A stretch of DNA of 54,828 bases from Actinomycetota bacterium. Lineage in GTDB: Bacteria > Actinomycetota > Acidimicrobiia > Acidimicrobiales > CADCSY01. Location: contig JAHWJI010000004.1 in assembly GCA_019348495.1 (NCBI GenBank), positions 1 through 54,828 on the forward strand, read 5' to 3'. This document shows, piece by piece, positions 25,305 to 34,513 of this stretch. A program made the translations under genes and the position numbers. The notes under the pieces are model-generated. The model did not search any database, had not been told where the DNA came from, and saw nothing but the letters and a program-made list of their open reading frames with translations. Position 1 is the first letter of the stretch, and every line of letters begins with the position of its first letter.

Positions 25305-25879
25305 CGTTCGCCGGGTACGGGGCCCGGGCGCAGCCCCTGCTCGAAGGCCTCGACCGTGGCCGCGTCGGGAACGAAGTCGCCGAGCGGGGGTAGGTCGCAC
25401 AGCGAGTCGAGACCGAGCTTCTCCAGGAACGTCGACGTGGTGGCGAACAGGGCGGCCTGGCCCGGTCCGGGGTCGCGTGCCACCTCCTCGACGTAGCCCC
25501 GGACCTGGAGGGTGCGCATGACCCCGTCGACGTTGACCCCCCGCACGGCGGCCACCTGGGCCCGGGAGACGGGCTGGCGGTAGGCCACGATGGCCAGCGT
25601 CTCCAGCGCGGCGGCCGACAGCCGGGTCGACTGGCCCTCCACCACGAAGCGCTCGACGTAGGCGTACAGGTCGGGGGCGGACTGGAATCGCCACCCGCCC
25701 GCCACCCGGGCGAGCACGAAGCCGCGCCGCCCGGCGACACAGTCGGCGGCCAGCGCCGCGCAGCGCTCCTCGACCACCGACGGCGCCACCTCGAGGAGCT
25801 GGGCCAGGAGTTGGGTGGGCACCGGGTCCTCGGCCACCATGAGGATGGCCTCCAGCGCCCGCCCGGCCTCGTCGTTCAT
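25301..25879 (-). CDS. scpB: Segregation and condensation protein B
   Basis: A 192-residue ScpB with two winged-helix domains. LEAILMVAEDPV opens the protein and LETLAIVAYRQPVSRAQV..VRGVN is the family core. It dimerises and binds ScpA-SMC to compact and separate chromosomes. The ATG overlaps the scpA stop (ATGA) and its own stop overlaps rluB. Confidence 0.96.
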   Translation of the reverse strand: MNDEAGRALEAILMVAEDPVPTQLLAQLLEVAPSVVEERCAALAADCVAGRRGFVLARVAGGWRFQSAPDLYAYVERFVVEGQSTRLSAAALETLAIVAYRQPVSRAQVAAVRGVNVDGVMRTLQVRGYVEEVARDPGPGQAALFATTSTFLEKLGLDSLCDLPPLGDFVPDAATVEAFEQGLRPGPVPGER

Positions 25880-26664
25880 GGGTGACCCACGGCGGCGAAG
25901 GACCGGCCGGCGGTTGCGGGATCGGTGCCGATCCAGCGAACGGTGATGTCGCCGAAGCGCTCGGCCTGGTCCAGTTGGACCAGGCCCTCCTTGCACAGCT
26001 CCAGCAGGGCGAGGAAGCGCACCACGACCTCCAGGCGCTCGGCGAGCCCGCACGTGAGGCGGCGGAAGCTGGTGCGACCGACGCCCGGCAGGGTGCGGGT
26101 CAGCTCGGCCACGGCATCGCTCACGCTGGCCCGCACCAGGGCCAGGTGGCCCAGCTCGACCCGGGGAACGGGGCGGGGGGCGACCGCCCGCAGGAACGCC
26201 GCCCGCACGTCGGCGGCGCTGACCCCGGCAAGAAGATCCGGGGCCAGGGCCAACATGCGCTCGTCGGGCCCACTGCGGCGAGGCAGCGACCGCCGGGCGT
26301 CGTCCTCCATGGCCGCCAGGACGAGGGCCGCGTCCTTGAAGGTCTTGCACTCGAGCAGGCGGCCCAGCAGCAGGTCGCGCTCCTCCCACAACCCGAGCTC
26401 CTCGTCGAGCTCCATGGCGGCGGGCGCCGGGAGCAGGCGACGGGCCTTGAGCTCGACCAGGGTGGCGGCGATGAGGAGGAACTCGGTGGCCACCTCCAGG
26501 TCGACCCCGCGCTCGGCCAGGCGGAGGCGTTCGAGCTCGGCCAGGAACCCGTCGACGATGGTGCGCAGCGACACCTCGTAGAGATCGAGCTCCTCGCGCA
26601 GGATGAGGTGCAACAGGAGGTCGAACGGCCCCTCGAAACCTGGCGTTTGGACCTCGTAGGCCAT
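25876..26664 (-). CDS. scpA: Segregation and condensation protein A
   Basis: A 262-residue kleisin of the SMC complex. Its N-terminus has FEGPFDLLLHLI, then EFLLIAATLVELKARRLL, an acidic middle, and a C-terminal winged helix (FLALLELCKEGLVQLDQ). First gene of the eight-gene operon ending at plsC. The frame is open further upstream but MAYEVQTPGFEGPFD matches the family start, and TACCCT lies exactly 6 bases before the ATG. Confidence 0.96.
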   Translation of the reverse strand: MAYEVQTPGFEGPFDLLLHLILREELDLYEVSLRTIVDGFLAELERLRLAERGVDLEVATEFLLIAATLVELKARRLLPAPAAMELDEELGLWEERDLLLGRLLECKTFKDAALVLAAMEDDARRSLPRRSGPDERMLALAPDLLAGVSAADVRAAFLRAVAPRPVPRVELGHLALVRASVSDAVAELTRTLPGVGRTSFRRLTCGLAERLEVVVRFLALLELCKEGLVQLDQAERFGDITVRWIGTDPATAGRSFAAVGHP

Positions 26665-26670
26665 CGGGCC

Positions 26671-26712
26671 AGGGTAATGGCGGGGTCCACGGCGAAGGTG
26701 GACCCCTACCAT
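26671..26712. promoter_or_regulatory. Divergent scpA/trpS promoters around a 25-bp palindrome
   Basis: Minus TACCCT (26676-26671, 6 bases from the scpA ATG) and plus TACCAT (26707-26712, 8 bases from the trpS ATG) flank a perfect inverted repeat, 26682-26690 with 26698-26706 (GGGGTCCAC/GTGGACCCC, 7-base loop). The palindrome covers where both -35 regions would lie, so one protein could control both directions. Confidence 0.45.
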
Positions 26713-26720
26713 CCCATCCC

Positions 26721-27701
26721 ATGGCACGCGTCTTCTCGGGGATCCAGCCCAGCGGTGACCTTCACCTGGGCAACTACCTGGGTGCCCTTCGGCACTTCGC
26801 CCTCGACCAGTACGAGTACGACTGCGTCTTCTGCATCGTCGACCTCCACGCCCTGACCGTGCCCCAGGACCCGGAGGCGCTGGCACGGCGCACGCTCGAG
26901 GCGGCGCGGGTCCACCTGGCAGCCGGCCTCGACCCATCGGTGTGCACGCTGTTCGTGCAGAGCCACGTGCACGAGCACGCCGAGCTCTCATGGTTGATGG
27001 AGTGCACCGCCAGTGTGGGCGAGCTGCGGCGGATGACCCAGTTCAAGGAGAAGTCGACCGACCAGGAGTTCGTCTCCGGGGCGTTGTTCACCTACCCCGC
27101 CCTCATGGCCGCCGACATCCTGCTCTACGCGTCCGACCGGGTCCCCGTGGGCAACGACCAGCGCCAGCACCTCGAGTTGACCCGCGATCTGGCCGAGCGC
27201 TTCAACCACCGCTTCGGGGCCACCTTCGTGGTCCCCGCCGCGGCCGTTCCCCGCGTGGGGGCACGGATCATGGACCTCCAGCGTCCCACCGCCAAGATGT
27301 CGAAGTCGGCGACCTCGCCGCAGGGCACGGTGGGGCTGTTGGAGGACCCCGCCTCGATCGCCCGCAAGATCCGCCGGGCCGTCACCGATGCCGAGGTCGA
27401 GGTTCGCTACGACACCGAGGCCAAGCCCGGCGTGTCCAACCTGCTGGCCATCCTCGGCGCCGCCACCGGGGAAGACCCGGTCGAGCTCGCCGGTCGCTAC
27501 CACCGGTACGGACCGCTGAAGGCCGACTGCGCCGACGCCGTGGTGGCCCTCCTGGAGCCGATCCAGGCTCGCTACGCCGAGCTGGCCGGCGACCCGGCCG
27601 GCACTGCCGCCGTCCTGGCCGAGGGCGCAGCCAAGGCCCGCGCCGTGGCCGCCCCCATGCTGGAGAAGGCCCGCCAGGCGGTCGGCCTCCTCCCCCGCTG
27701 A
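26721..27701 (+). CDS. trpS: Tryptophanyl-tRNA synthetase
   Basis: A 326-residue class I synthetase. The HIGH-type motif is HLGN within GIQPSGDLHLGNYLGA, and the KMSKS loop is intact in TAKMSKSAT. DRVPVGNDQRQHLELTRD is the tryptophan-binding region. It charges tRNA-Trp. Divergent from scpA. Convergent with the M50 protease, leaving 71 bp. Confidence 0.96.
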   Translation: MARVFSGIQPSGDLHLGNYLGALRHFALDQYEYDCVFCIVDLHALTVPQDPEALARRTLEAARVHLAAGLDPSVCTLFVQSHVHEHAELSWLMECTASVGELRRMTQFKEKSTDQEFVSGALFTYPALMAADILLYASDRVPVGNDQRQHLELTRDLAERFNHRFGATFVVPAAAVPRVGARIMDLQRPTAKMSKSATSPQGTVGLLEDPASIARKIRRAVTDAEVEVRYDTEAKPGVSNLLAILGAATGEDPVELAGRYHRYGPLKADCADAVVALLEPIQARYAELAGDPAGTAAVLAEGAAKARAVAAPMLEKARQAVGLLPR

Positions 27702-27772
27702 CAGCTCGCCTCCGCCAGCGCCCGGAGCACGGCCAGCTCGACCGAACGGAGTGAAGCGAGTGGGGTGGAGAG
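27702..27772. terminator. Possible bidirectional hairpin between trpS and the M50 gene
   Basis: CTCGC-CTCCG near 27705-27714 can pair with CGGAG-TGAA-GCGAG near 27748-27761, giving an interrupted 10-bp stem between two convergent genes. There is no T-run, so this is a weak factor-independent terminator candidate. Confidence 0.25.
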
Positions 27773-28417
27773 TCAGAGCACGCGGGCGTAGAGGTCCAGA
27801 GCCGGGCGCAGGACCGTGCTGAGTGCCCCGGGGAGGGCGAGCACCAGGAGCAGGAGGATCCCCATGGACCACTTCTGGACCTTGAGCCACGCCGGCCACC
27901 ATCGCTGGGGCAGGACCCGCTCGATCACGGCCGAGCCGTCGAGGGGCGGGATGGGCAGCAGGTTGAACACGGCCAGGATCACGTTGACGAAGCCGAAGAA
28001 GAACACGATGCGGGCGGGCAGCGACGGGTCGAGGAACACCGAGTCACCGAGGCGGACGGGTTCGAAGAAGCTGCGGTAGACGCCCACCGCCACCAGCACC
28101 AGGGCGACGTTGACCGCAGGGCCGGCCAGGCTGACGTAGAGGGAGTGCTGGCGGGGATGGCGCAGGCGGTTGGGCCGCACCGGCACCGGCTTGGCGTAGC
28201 CGAACGCCCCCAGCCCGCTGAGGGCGAGCAGGGCGGGCAGGATCAGGGTGCCGAAGGGATCGATGTGGCGGACGGGGTTGAGCGTCAGGCGGCCCGCCTG
28301 CTTGGCCGTGTCGTCGCCGTAGAACAGGGCGACCACCCCGTGGGAGACCTCATGGAGGATGACCGAGGGCACCAGGACGCCGACCACCACCAGGACCTGG
28401 CCCCAGTCGACGTTCAT
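27773..28417 (-). CDS. Site-2-type intramembrane metalloprotease (M50)
   Basis: A 214-residue membrane protease with about five or six helices. HEVSH at residues 22-26 binds zinc, and NLLPIPPLDGS supplies the third ligand Asp and the loop typical of short M50B proteins such as SpoIVFB-like or Rip3-like enzymes without PDZ or CBS domains. It may cleave anti-sigma factors or serve as a housekeeping peptidase; no partner is nearby. It lies 52 bp downstream of the DksA-like gene on the same strand. Confidence 0.92.
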   Translation of the reverse strand: MNVDWGQVLVVVGVLVPSVILHEVSHGVVALFYGDDTAKQAGRLTLNPVRHIDPFGTLILPALLALSGLGAFGYAKPVPVRPNRLRHPRQHSLYVSLAGPAVNVALVLVAVGVYRSFFEPVRLGDSVFLDPSLPARIVFFFGFVNVILAVFNLLPIPPLDGSAVIERVLPQRWWPAWLKVQKWSMGILLLLVLALPGALSTVLRPALDLYARVL

Positions 28418-28469
28418 CCCCCGGACGGGGAACGGTGGTGCGGGTCAACGCTCAGCGGGCAAGGGCTCC

Positions 28470-28805
28470 TCAGCTGCTGGCGCACGAGATGCAGTACCGG
28501 GTGGCGGGCATGGCCTCGAGCCGGGCTTCGGAGATCTCCTGGCCACAGCGCTCGCAAATCCCGTAGCCGCCCTTGTCGAGCTTCTCGAGGGCGTGGTCGA
28601 TGTCGGCCAGGGAGTCCTGGATGCTGTTGGCCAGCACCCGGTGCTCCCCCTTCTCGGCCGCCACCTGGCCGGAGTCGGCGAAGTTCCCGTCGAAGGCCAT
28701 GTCCTCGCCCCCGGTCCCGTACTCGCCGAGCTGGCGGCGGAGGTGGTCGCGCTCGACGCGCAGGGCGCTGCGCAGGGCATCGAGCACATCCGGGGAGGTA
28801 GCCAT
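28470..28805 (-). CDS. DksA/TraR-type zinc-finger protein
   Basis: A 111-residue protein: a long N-terminal coiled-coil hairpin, acidic GEDMAFDGNFADSGQ at the tip region, then GYGICERCGQEI..RLEAMPATRYCISC, a C4 zinc finger. The family binds RNA polymerase through the secondary channel or, in actinobacteria, resembles RbpA-unrelated TraR-like regulators; the exact role is unknown. It starts 4 bp after xerD, yet TACCCT lies 6 bases upstream inside the end of xerD, so it may also have its own leaderless promoter. Confidence 0.88.
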   Translation of the reverse strand: MATSPDVLDALRSALRVERDHLRRQLGEYGTGGEDMAFDGNFADSGQVAAEKGEHRVLANSIQDSLADIDHALEKLDKGGYGICERCGQEISEARLEAMPATRYCISCASS

Positions 28806-28809
28806 CTGT

Positions 28810-29787
28810 TCAGGGTAGTGGGTCCCCCCTACCGGGGCGACCGCGGGCGCGGGGATGGGCTCGCTCGTACACCTGGCGCAGACGCTCGGTCGAGACCAGA
28901 GTGTACACCTGGGTGGTCGACACCGAGGCATGGCCCAGGAGCTCCTGGACCACCCGGATGTCGGCGCCGTGGTCGAGCATGTGAGTGGCGCAGGAGTGGC
29001 GTAGCACGTGAGGCGTGAGCCGCTCGCCCAGGCCGCACCGGTTCCCGTGGCGACGCACGATGCCCCACGCCCCCTGGCGCGACAACCGCCCACCCCGGGC
29101 GTTGAGGAACACCGCCGAGGCGTCGCCACGCCGGGCCCAGCGCTCGGGTGCCAGGACGTCGCGGCCAGAGGGCGACAGCCACGCCCCCAGCGCGTCGAGG
29201 GCCAGGCCGGCCACGGGCACCACCCGTTCCCGGGAACCCTTGCCCATGGCCCGCAGCACCCCGGCGTCGAGATCCAGGTCGGGCAGCGATAGCCGCACCA
29301 GCTCCGAGATCCGCAGGCCGGCGCCGTAGAGGACCTCCAACATGGCCCGGTCTCGCCGGGCCACGGCGTCGTGGCCGACCACGGCGCTGATGAGCGACGC
29401 CACCTCGTCCTCGGCCAGCGCCTTGGGCAGGCCGGCCGGGACACGGGGCGCCTCCACCCCGGAGGCCGGATCGGCCTCGAGGTAGCCCTCCTGGGTGAGG
29501 AAGCGGTGCAGGCAACGCACGACCACGAGCGCCCGGGCCACCGACGCCGGTGCCCGACCCTGGCCTCGAAGGTGGGCGACGTAGTCCTCCACCGTCTCGG
29601 CCCTCACATCGGCCAGCGTCATCTCCTGGCGTGCGAGCCAACCCACATAGGTACGAAGGTCCCGTCGGTACGCGCCCAGGGTGTTGGACGACCGGCCCTT
29701 CTCCGCCAGCATCCAGCTGAGGAACTCCTCAGCTTCCAGCGGCAGCTCCACGGGCCCACCACCGAGCGGGTCGTCGGCTGCGCCCAT
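28810..29787 (-). CDS. xerD: Tyrosine recombinase XerD
   Basis: A 325-residue recombinase resolving chromosome dimers at dif. An N-terminal SAM-like DNA-binding domain (FLSWMLAEKGRSSNTLGAY) is followed by the catalytic domain: Arg in GLRISELV (about 160), HxxR in HVLRH (about 260), His in LGHASVSTT (about 288), Tyr in QVYT (about 295). ATG shares one base with the ald stop (TGATG). It matches the XerD position next to nudix and pyrG in M. tuberculosis (Rv1701). Confidence 0.93.
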   Translation of the reverse strand: MGAADDPLGGGPVELPLEAEEFLSWMLAEKGRSSNTLGAYRRDLRTYVGWLARQEMTLADVRAETVEDYVAHLRGQGRAPASVARALVVVRCLHRFLTQEGYLEADPASGVEAPRVPAGLPKALAEDEVASLISAVVGHDAVARRDRAMLEVLYGAGLRISELVRLSLPDLDLDAGVLRAMGKGSRERVVPVAGLALDALGAWLSPSGRDVLAPERWARRGDASAVFLNARGGRLSRQGAWGIVRRHGNRCGLGERLTPHVLRHSCATHMLDHGADIRVVQELLGHASVSTTQVYTLVSTERLRQVYERAHPRARGRPGRGDPLP

Positions 29788-30881
29788 CACCCCTCGCCGG
29801 GAGGAAGACCCAGCGCCCGGGCCACCACCGGGTTGACCAACGCACCGGCCTCGGTGTTGAGGCCCCGCCCCAGCGCCGCGTCGGCGGCCACGGCCGGCCC
29901 GACGCCGAGCTCGGCCAGCTCCAGCACGTAGGGAAGGGTGGCGTTGGTCAAGGCGTAGGTGGAGGTGTGGGGAACGGCACCGGGAACGTTGCCCACCGCG
30001 TAGTGGACGACCTCGTGGCACACGTAGGTGGGCTGGGTGTGGGAGGTCTCCCGGATCGTCTCTATGCACCCGCCCTGGTCGATGGCGATGTCGACTATCA
30101 CCGCGGCGCGCTTCATCCCCGCCACCATCTCCTCGGTGACCACCGTCGGCGCCCGCCCACCCGGCACCAGGACGGCGCCGATGACCAGATCGGCCCCGGC
30201 CACGGCCCGCTCGACCGCACCCCGGTTGGAGGCGAGGGTCATGATGCGGCCCTTGTGGATCTGGTCGACCCACCGCAGCCGGTCGAGGTCCTTGTCGAGC
30301 AGCAGCACCTCGGCCTCCATGCCCGCGGCGATCCAGGCTGCGTTCCAGCCCACGTTGCCGGCGCCCAGCACCACCACCCGCGCCGGCCCCACCCCGGGAG
30401 CCCCACCCAGGAGCACGCCTCGTCCGCCGTTCTCGGCCTCCAACCAGTGGGCGCCGATCTGGGGGGCCATGCGCCCGGCCACCTCGCTCATGGGTGCGAG
30501 CAGGGGCAGGGCGCCGGAGTCGAGCTGCACCGTCTCGTAGGCCAGCGCGGTGGTGCCGGCGGCGAGCAGGGCGTCGGCCACCTCGGGGTAGGCGGCCAGG
30601 TGGAGGAAGGTGAACAGGACCAGGTCGTCCCGCAGGTGGTGCCACTCCTCGGGCTGGGGCTCTTTGACCTTGACCACCAGCTCGGCGGCCCAGGCGTCGC
30701 CCACCCCCACCAGCTCGGCCCCGGCCTCGGCGTAGCCCTCGTCGTGGAGGGACGAGGCCTCCCCCGCCCCCCGCTGCACCAGTACCCGGTGGCCGTGGGC
30801 GCTCAGCTCCCGGACCCCCTCGGGGGTGAGCGCCACCCGGGCCTCGCTGTCCTTGACCTCACGGGGAACCCCGACCAGCAC
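29787..30881 (-). CDS. ald: Alanine dehydrogenase
   Basis: A 364-residue NAD-dependent enzyme converting alanine to pyruvate and ammonia. Family marks are VGVPREVKDSEARVALTPEGV, KVKEPQ with the catalytic Lys region, FTFLHLAA with the catalytic His, and VVLGAGNVGWNAA for NAD. The frame opens at GTG 30890, but the GTG at 30881 puts the protein start at MLVGVPREVK, matching homologues, and has TACCGT 7 bases upstream. It is inserted between xerD and nudix relative to M. tuberculosis. Confidence 0.93.
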   Translation of the reverse strand: MLVGVPREVKDSEARVALTPEGVRELSAHGHRVLVQRGAGEASSLHDEGYAEAGAELVGVGDAWAAELVVKVKEPQPEEWHHLRDDLVLFTFLHLAAYPEVADALLAAGTTALAYETVQLDSGALPLLAPMSEVAGRMAPQIGAHWLEAENGGRGVLLGGAPGVGPARVVVLGAGNVGWNAAWIAAGMEAEVLLLDKDLDRLRWVDQIHKGRIMTLASNRGAVERAVAGADLVIGAVLVPGGRAPTVVTEEMVAGMKRAAVIVDIAIDQGGCIETIRETSHTQPTYVCHEVVHYAVGNVPGAVPHTSTYALTNATLPYVLELAELGVGPAVAADAALGRGLNTEAGALVNPVVARALGLPPGEG

Positions 30882-30920
30882 GCCGCCCACGGTAGACGGG
30901 CCCTCTCCCCGTGCCGGCCG

Positions 30921-31469
30921 TCAGCCCCGGCGCAGGCGCTCCCGGGCCAGTACGAGGCCGATGATGGTCTTGGCGTCGGCGATGCGCCCGTCGGCGACCA
31001 TGGCCGGGGCATCGGCCAGGGCCACGTGCTCGACGGTCATGTGGCGCTCCTCGACCCCCTGGGCCGACAGGGAACAGGAGGTGAGGTCCAGGGCGAGGTA
31101 GACGATGGCCCGCTCGTCGCAGAACCCGGGCGAGTTGTAGAACTCGGCCAGCTTCTCCAGCCGTCCCGCCCGCCAGCCCACCTCCTCCTCCAGCTCGCGG
31201 GCGGCGGCCACCTCCGGCGCCTCGCCGTCGACGTCGAGCTTGCCGGCGGGGATCTCCAACAACAGCCCCTCGACGGGGCCGCGGTACTGGCGCACCAGCA
31301 CGGCCGTCTCGCCGTCGTCGAGCACGGGGACGACCGAGACGGCGCCGGGGTGGTGCACGACCTCGCGCTGGAACTCCTCGCCGTCGGGGTCGACGAAGGT
31401 GGCCTCGGCCAGCGTCACGATGTGACCCCGGTGGATCACGCGCTCCCCCCGCTTGGAGAAGCCCTTCAC
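30921..31469 (-). CDS. NUDIX hydrolase, ADP-ribose pyrophosphatase type
   Basis: A 182-residue hydrolase. The Nudix box is [24 protein letters not shown], with one extra residue between its first Gly and Glu. Upstream [18 protein letters not shown] and downstream [10 protein letters not shown] match ADP-ribose pyrophosphatases; Rv1700 has the same position. It cleaves ADP-ribose or related nucleotides. The GTG start overlaps the pyrG stop by four bases. Confidence 0.92.
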   Translation of the reverse strand: MKGFSKRGERVIHRGHIVTLAEATFVDPDGEEFQREVVHHPGAVSVVPVLDDGETAVLVRQYRGPVEGLLLEIPAGKLDVDGEAPEVAAARELEEEVGWRAGRLEKLAEFYNSPGFCDERAIVYLALDLTSCSLSAQGVEERHMTVEHVALADAPAMVADGRIADAKTIIGLVLARERLRRG

Positions 31470-33118
31470 CCGGCGGCGACCGGCGTGGGTTGGTGGTCGA
31501 CGTCCAGCAGGCGGGGACGACGGCCCTCGGCCCGCACCAGGGCGGCGCCCACCAGCTCCCGGAACAGCGGGGCGGGACGGTTGGGTCGGCTCTTGAACTC
31601 GGGGTGGGCCTGGGTCCCGATCCAGAAGGGGTGGCCCTCGAGCTCGACGAACTCGACCAGGCGGTGGTCGGGCGACACACCCGAGCAGCACAGGCCGGCC
31701 GCCTCGAAGCGGGCCCGGTAGCGGGAGTTGAACTCGTAGCGGTGCCGGTGGCGCTCGTAGATGAGCTCGCGCCCGTAGGCCCGGGCCACCTGAGAGCCGG
31801 GAACCAGGCTGGCCGGGTAGACGCCGAGGCGCATGGTGCCCCCGAGGTCGACGACGTCGCGCTGGGTGTCCATCAGGTCGATGACCTTGTGCGGGGAGCT
31901 GCGGTCGAACTCGGCCGAGTGGGCCCCGGTCAAGCCGAGGACGTTGCGGGCGAACTCGATGGCCATCACCTGCATGCCCAGGCACAGTCCCAGGCAGGGC
32001 ACGTCGTGGTCGCGGGCGTAGCTGGCGGCGGCCACCTTGCCCTCGATCCCCCGCTCCCCGAACCCGCCGGGGATGACGATGCCGTCGAGGTCGCGCAGCC
32101 GGCCCTCGGCCAACAGGCCCTCGACGTCCTCGGCCTGGATCCACTCGAGCTCGACGTCGGCGCCGTGGTGGTAGCCGGCGTGGTGCAGGGCCTCGGCCAC
32201 CGAGAGGTAGGCGTCGGGCAGGCTGACGTACTTGCCGATGATGCCGATGCGCACCGGCCGGTCGGCGGCGTCCACCCGGGCCACGAGCGCCTCCCACTCC
32301 GCCAGGTCGGCCTCACCTCCGAGGCCGAGGATGCGGCACACCTCGTCGTCGAGGCCCTCCTCGTGCAGCACCAGGGGGATCTCGTAGAGGTGGCGGGCGT
32401 CGATGGCGTTGACCACGCCCCGCAGGGGCACGTCGCACAGGTTGGAGATCTTGGCCTTGAGCGACTCGGGGATGGGTGCGTCGCTGCGGCACACGATGGC
32501 GTCGGGCTGGATGCCCCGGCTGCGCAACTCGGTCACCGAGTGCTGGGTGGGCTTGGTCTTCTGCTCGCCCGAGGGCCCGAGGAAGGGCACCAGCGTCACG
32601 TGCACGTAGCAGACGTTCTCCCGCCCGACGTCCTTGCGGAACTGACGGATGGCCTCCAGGAAGGGGAGGATCTCGATGTCGCCCACGGTGCCGCCGACCT
32701 CGGTGATGACCACGTCGACCTCGTCGGTGGCCAACCGGGTGATGCGGCGCTTGATCTCGTCGGTGATGTGGGGGATGACCTGGACGGTGCGCCCGAGGAA
32801 CACGCCGCGGCGCTCGGCGGCCAGCACCGTCTGGTAGATCGAGCCGGTGGTGGCGTTGGAGGCCTGTGACAGGTTCTCGTCGATGAAGCGCTCGTAGTGG
32901 CCGAGGTCGAGGTCGGTCTCGCCCCCGTCCTCGGTCACGAACACCTCGCCGTGCTCGAAGGGGTTCATGGTGCCGGGGTCGACGTTGATGTAGGGGTCGA
33001 GCTTCTGGATGGTCACCCGCAGGCCCCGGGACTTGAGCAACCGGCCCAGCGACGAGGCAGTCAGGCCCTTGCCCAGCGAGCTGGTGACCCCTCCCGTGAC
33101 GAAGATGTGCTTGGTCAC
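31466..33118 (-). CDS. pyrG: CTP synthase
   Basis: A 550-residue enzyme making CTP from UTP, ATP and glutamine. The N-terminal synthetase domain has [19 protein letters not shown], and the C-terminal class I glutaminase has [10 protein letters not shown] with the nucleophile Cys near residue 378 and a late His-x-Glu (HPEFKSRP). GTG 33118 gives [10 protein letters not shown], the family start. The leader is unusual (33115-33181). It lies first in pyrG-nudix. Confidence 0.97.
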   Translation of the reverse strand: MTKHIFVTGGVTSSLGKGLTASSLGRLLKSRGLRVTIQKLDPYINVDPGTMNPFEHGEVFVTEDGGETDLDLGHYERFIDENLSQASNATTGSIYQTVLAAERRGVFLGRTVQVIPHITDEIKRRITRLATDEVDVVITEVGGTVGDIEILPFLEAIRQFRKDVGRENVCYVHVTLVPFLGPSGEQKTKPTQHSVTELRSRGIQPDAIVCRSDAPIPESLKAKISNLCDVPLRGVVNAIDARHLYEIPLVLHEEGLDDEVCRILGLGGEADLAEWEALVARVDAADRPVRIGIIGKYVSLPDAYLSVAEALHHAGYHHGADVELEWIQAEDVEGLLAEGRLRDLDGIVIPGGFGERGIEGKVAAASYARDHDVPCLGLCLGMQVMAIEFARNVLGLTGAHSAEFDRSSPHKVIDLMDTQRDVVDLGGTMRLGVYPASLVPGSQVARAYGRELIYERHRHRYEFNSRYRARFEAAGLCCSGVSPDHRLVEFVELEGHPFWIGTQAHPEFKSRPNRPAPLFRELVGAALVRAEGRRPRLLDVDHQPTPVAAG

Positions 33119-33181
33119 GCTGAACCTGTCGCCATGGCGCCTCCCGAGTCGCGGCTTCAACCTGCTCGGGATTCGAGGCTA
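33115..33181 (-). promoter_or_regulatory. pyrG leader with hairpin and 6-codon upstream ORF
   Basis: On the minus strand TAGCCT (33181-33176) suggests a transcript start near 33169, leaving about 50 nt of leader. CCCGAG/CTCGGG (33170-33165 and 33148-33143) form a hairpin whose 3' arm overlaps GGGAGG (33145-33140). That purine block precedes an ATG (33135) opening a six-codon frame, MATGSA, whose TGA overlaps the pyrG GTG (GTGA). Coupled or attenuated translation is possible; the short spacing from GGGAGG to ATG (4 nt) is a weakness. Confidence 0.35.
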
Positions 33182-33594
33182 CCCCAGGGAGGCGTCTCAC
33201 CGGTCGACCCGTCGGACCGGCTCGCCGGCGTGCCCACGCTCAGCACCCCGTTGACGCCGCGGCCTTCTAGCGCCGTCCTGAGATGGAGACGGACCATCGT
33301 CGGCATCGACGGGACGATCGCCACGACCGGCCCAACGGATGGAGGCGCCTTCAGGTCTCCTCGGGACGACGACAAGATCGCCCTGCTCAGTGATGTCGCA
33401 TGCGGCGACAACCCCCTCGATGCGGAGCTGGGAGCCTGAGCCGCCCTACGCCCGGCTCGACCACGTCGACCCGGTGATCTCCGTTCGGCTGACGAGCGTC
33501 AACCGCCAGGAGCAGGTTCCCCTCAGCGCCGCTCATGTCGCAGACCACGGCAGGATGGGATGAGCTGAATGACGCCACGTTGTGGTCGACCTCT
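33182..33594. other. Intergenic stretch with no recognised gene
   Basis: About 410 bp between pyrG and the prenyl-phosphate transferase. Frames on both strands are short and resemble nothing I know. GC appears visibly lower than the flanking genes, with runs such as CGACGACGACAAGATC. I see no RNA gene, repeat or clear terminator. It may hold decayed sequence. Confidence 0.4.
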
Positions 33595-34461
33595 CTATTG
33601 GCGCCGGCCGGCCCGGTCGAGGATCCGTAGCGGGCCCACGGACTCGATCACCCGGCTGAACGAGACCACCTCCCCGGCCAGGTTGAGCCCGACCATGACC
33701 ACGAGGGTGACCACCCTGGTGGTGGGAGGGGTGGCCAGCACCAGGCCCAGCCCGAGGACGCCGCCGAGGGCGTTGGCCCCGGTGTCGCCCAGCATGACCC
33801 GCTCGCCCAGGTCGGCGGGGGCCAGGGCCAGAGCGGCGCCCACCACCACGGCCACGCCGGCTAGGTCGTCGGGCAGGCCGGTGGCCGCAGCCAGCACGAG
33901 GAACGACAGCGCAGCCACCTTCACCACTCGCCCCGGTGCCCGGTCGAACAGGTTGCCCAGGTTGGCGGCCAGGGCCACGAGGAGGGCGTCGGCCACCAGC
34001 AGCGCCGCTCCGCCCCCCGACACCGGGGCGCAGACGGCCAGGGCCAGCGCTCCCCCGCCCACCAGCTTGAGCCCCCCGGTGGTGAGCCGTCCCCGGACCA
34101 GCGCCCGCAGGTGGCCTTTGAAGCCCCGCCCGTCGGCGCCCGAGCCGGCCAGGTCGTCCACCAGGCCGAGCAGGGCCAGGCCGACCACGGTGCCCAACAC
34201 CGCCCAACGGCCTCCGGGCCCACCCCCCACTCCCCCGTGACGATCGGGCCCGTCACCGTCCCCGAAGCCGGCCAGGGCCACGGCGACCACGCCGGCCACC
34301 ACCAGTGCGGCCACGGCCAGCACCAGCCCTCCAGCCGTGGGCACCAGCCGGCCCCGGTGGTTCTCCCGGGTGAACACCGGCGCGGCCAACACCGGGCCCA
34401 GCGCCCGCCACGCCGCCCACCCGGCCACCAGTCCGAGCCCGAGGGCCACCAGAGCCGTCAC
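33595..34461 (-). CDS. Polyprenyl-phosphate sugar-1-phosphate transferase (WecA/MraY family)
   Basis: A 288-residue polytopic protein with about nine to ten helices. Marks of the family are HRGRLVPTAGG, VDDLAGS..GFKGHLRAL, a NLFDRAPGR loop in place of the usual N-x2-N-x-DG, and MLGDTGANALGG. It should attach a sugar phosphate to a polyprenyl phosphate, starting a lipid-linked glycan. The degenerate NLFDR loop makes the substrate uncertain. A TTG at 34488 is in frame, but GTG 34461 has GGAG 7 bases upstream. Last gene of the envelope cluster. Confidence 0.82.
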   Translation of the reverse strand: MTALVALGLGLVAGWAAWRALGPVLAAPVFTRENHRGRLVPTAGGLVLAVAALVVAGVVAVALAGFGDGDGPDRHGGVGGGPGGRWAVLGTVVGLALLGLVDDLAGSGADGRGFKGHLRALVRGRLTTGGLKLVGGGALALAVCAPVSGGGAALLVADALLVALAANLGNLFDRAPGRVVKVAALSFLVLAAATGLPDDLAGVAVVVGAALALAPADLGERVMLGDTGANALGGVLGLGLVLATPPTTRVVTLVVMVGLNLAGEVVSFSRVIESVGPLRILDRAGRRQ

Positions 34462-34513
34462 CCGGGTGCTCCGTTCGGCGGCGGCCAACGGTGACCGGTG
34501 GGGCCGGCCTGCA

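Noticed and set aside
27702-27772. tRNA gene between trpS and the M50 protease
   Set aside because: No cloverleaf, T-loop or anticodon-stem pattern can be drawn.
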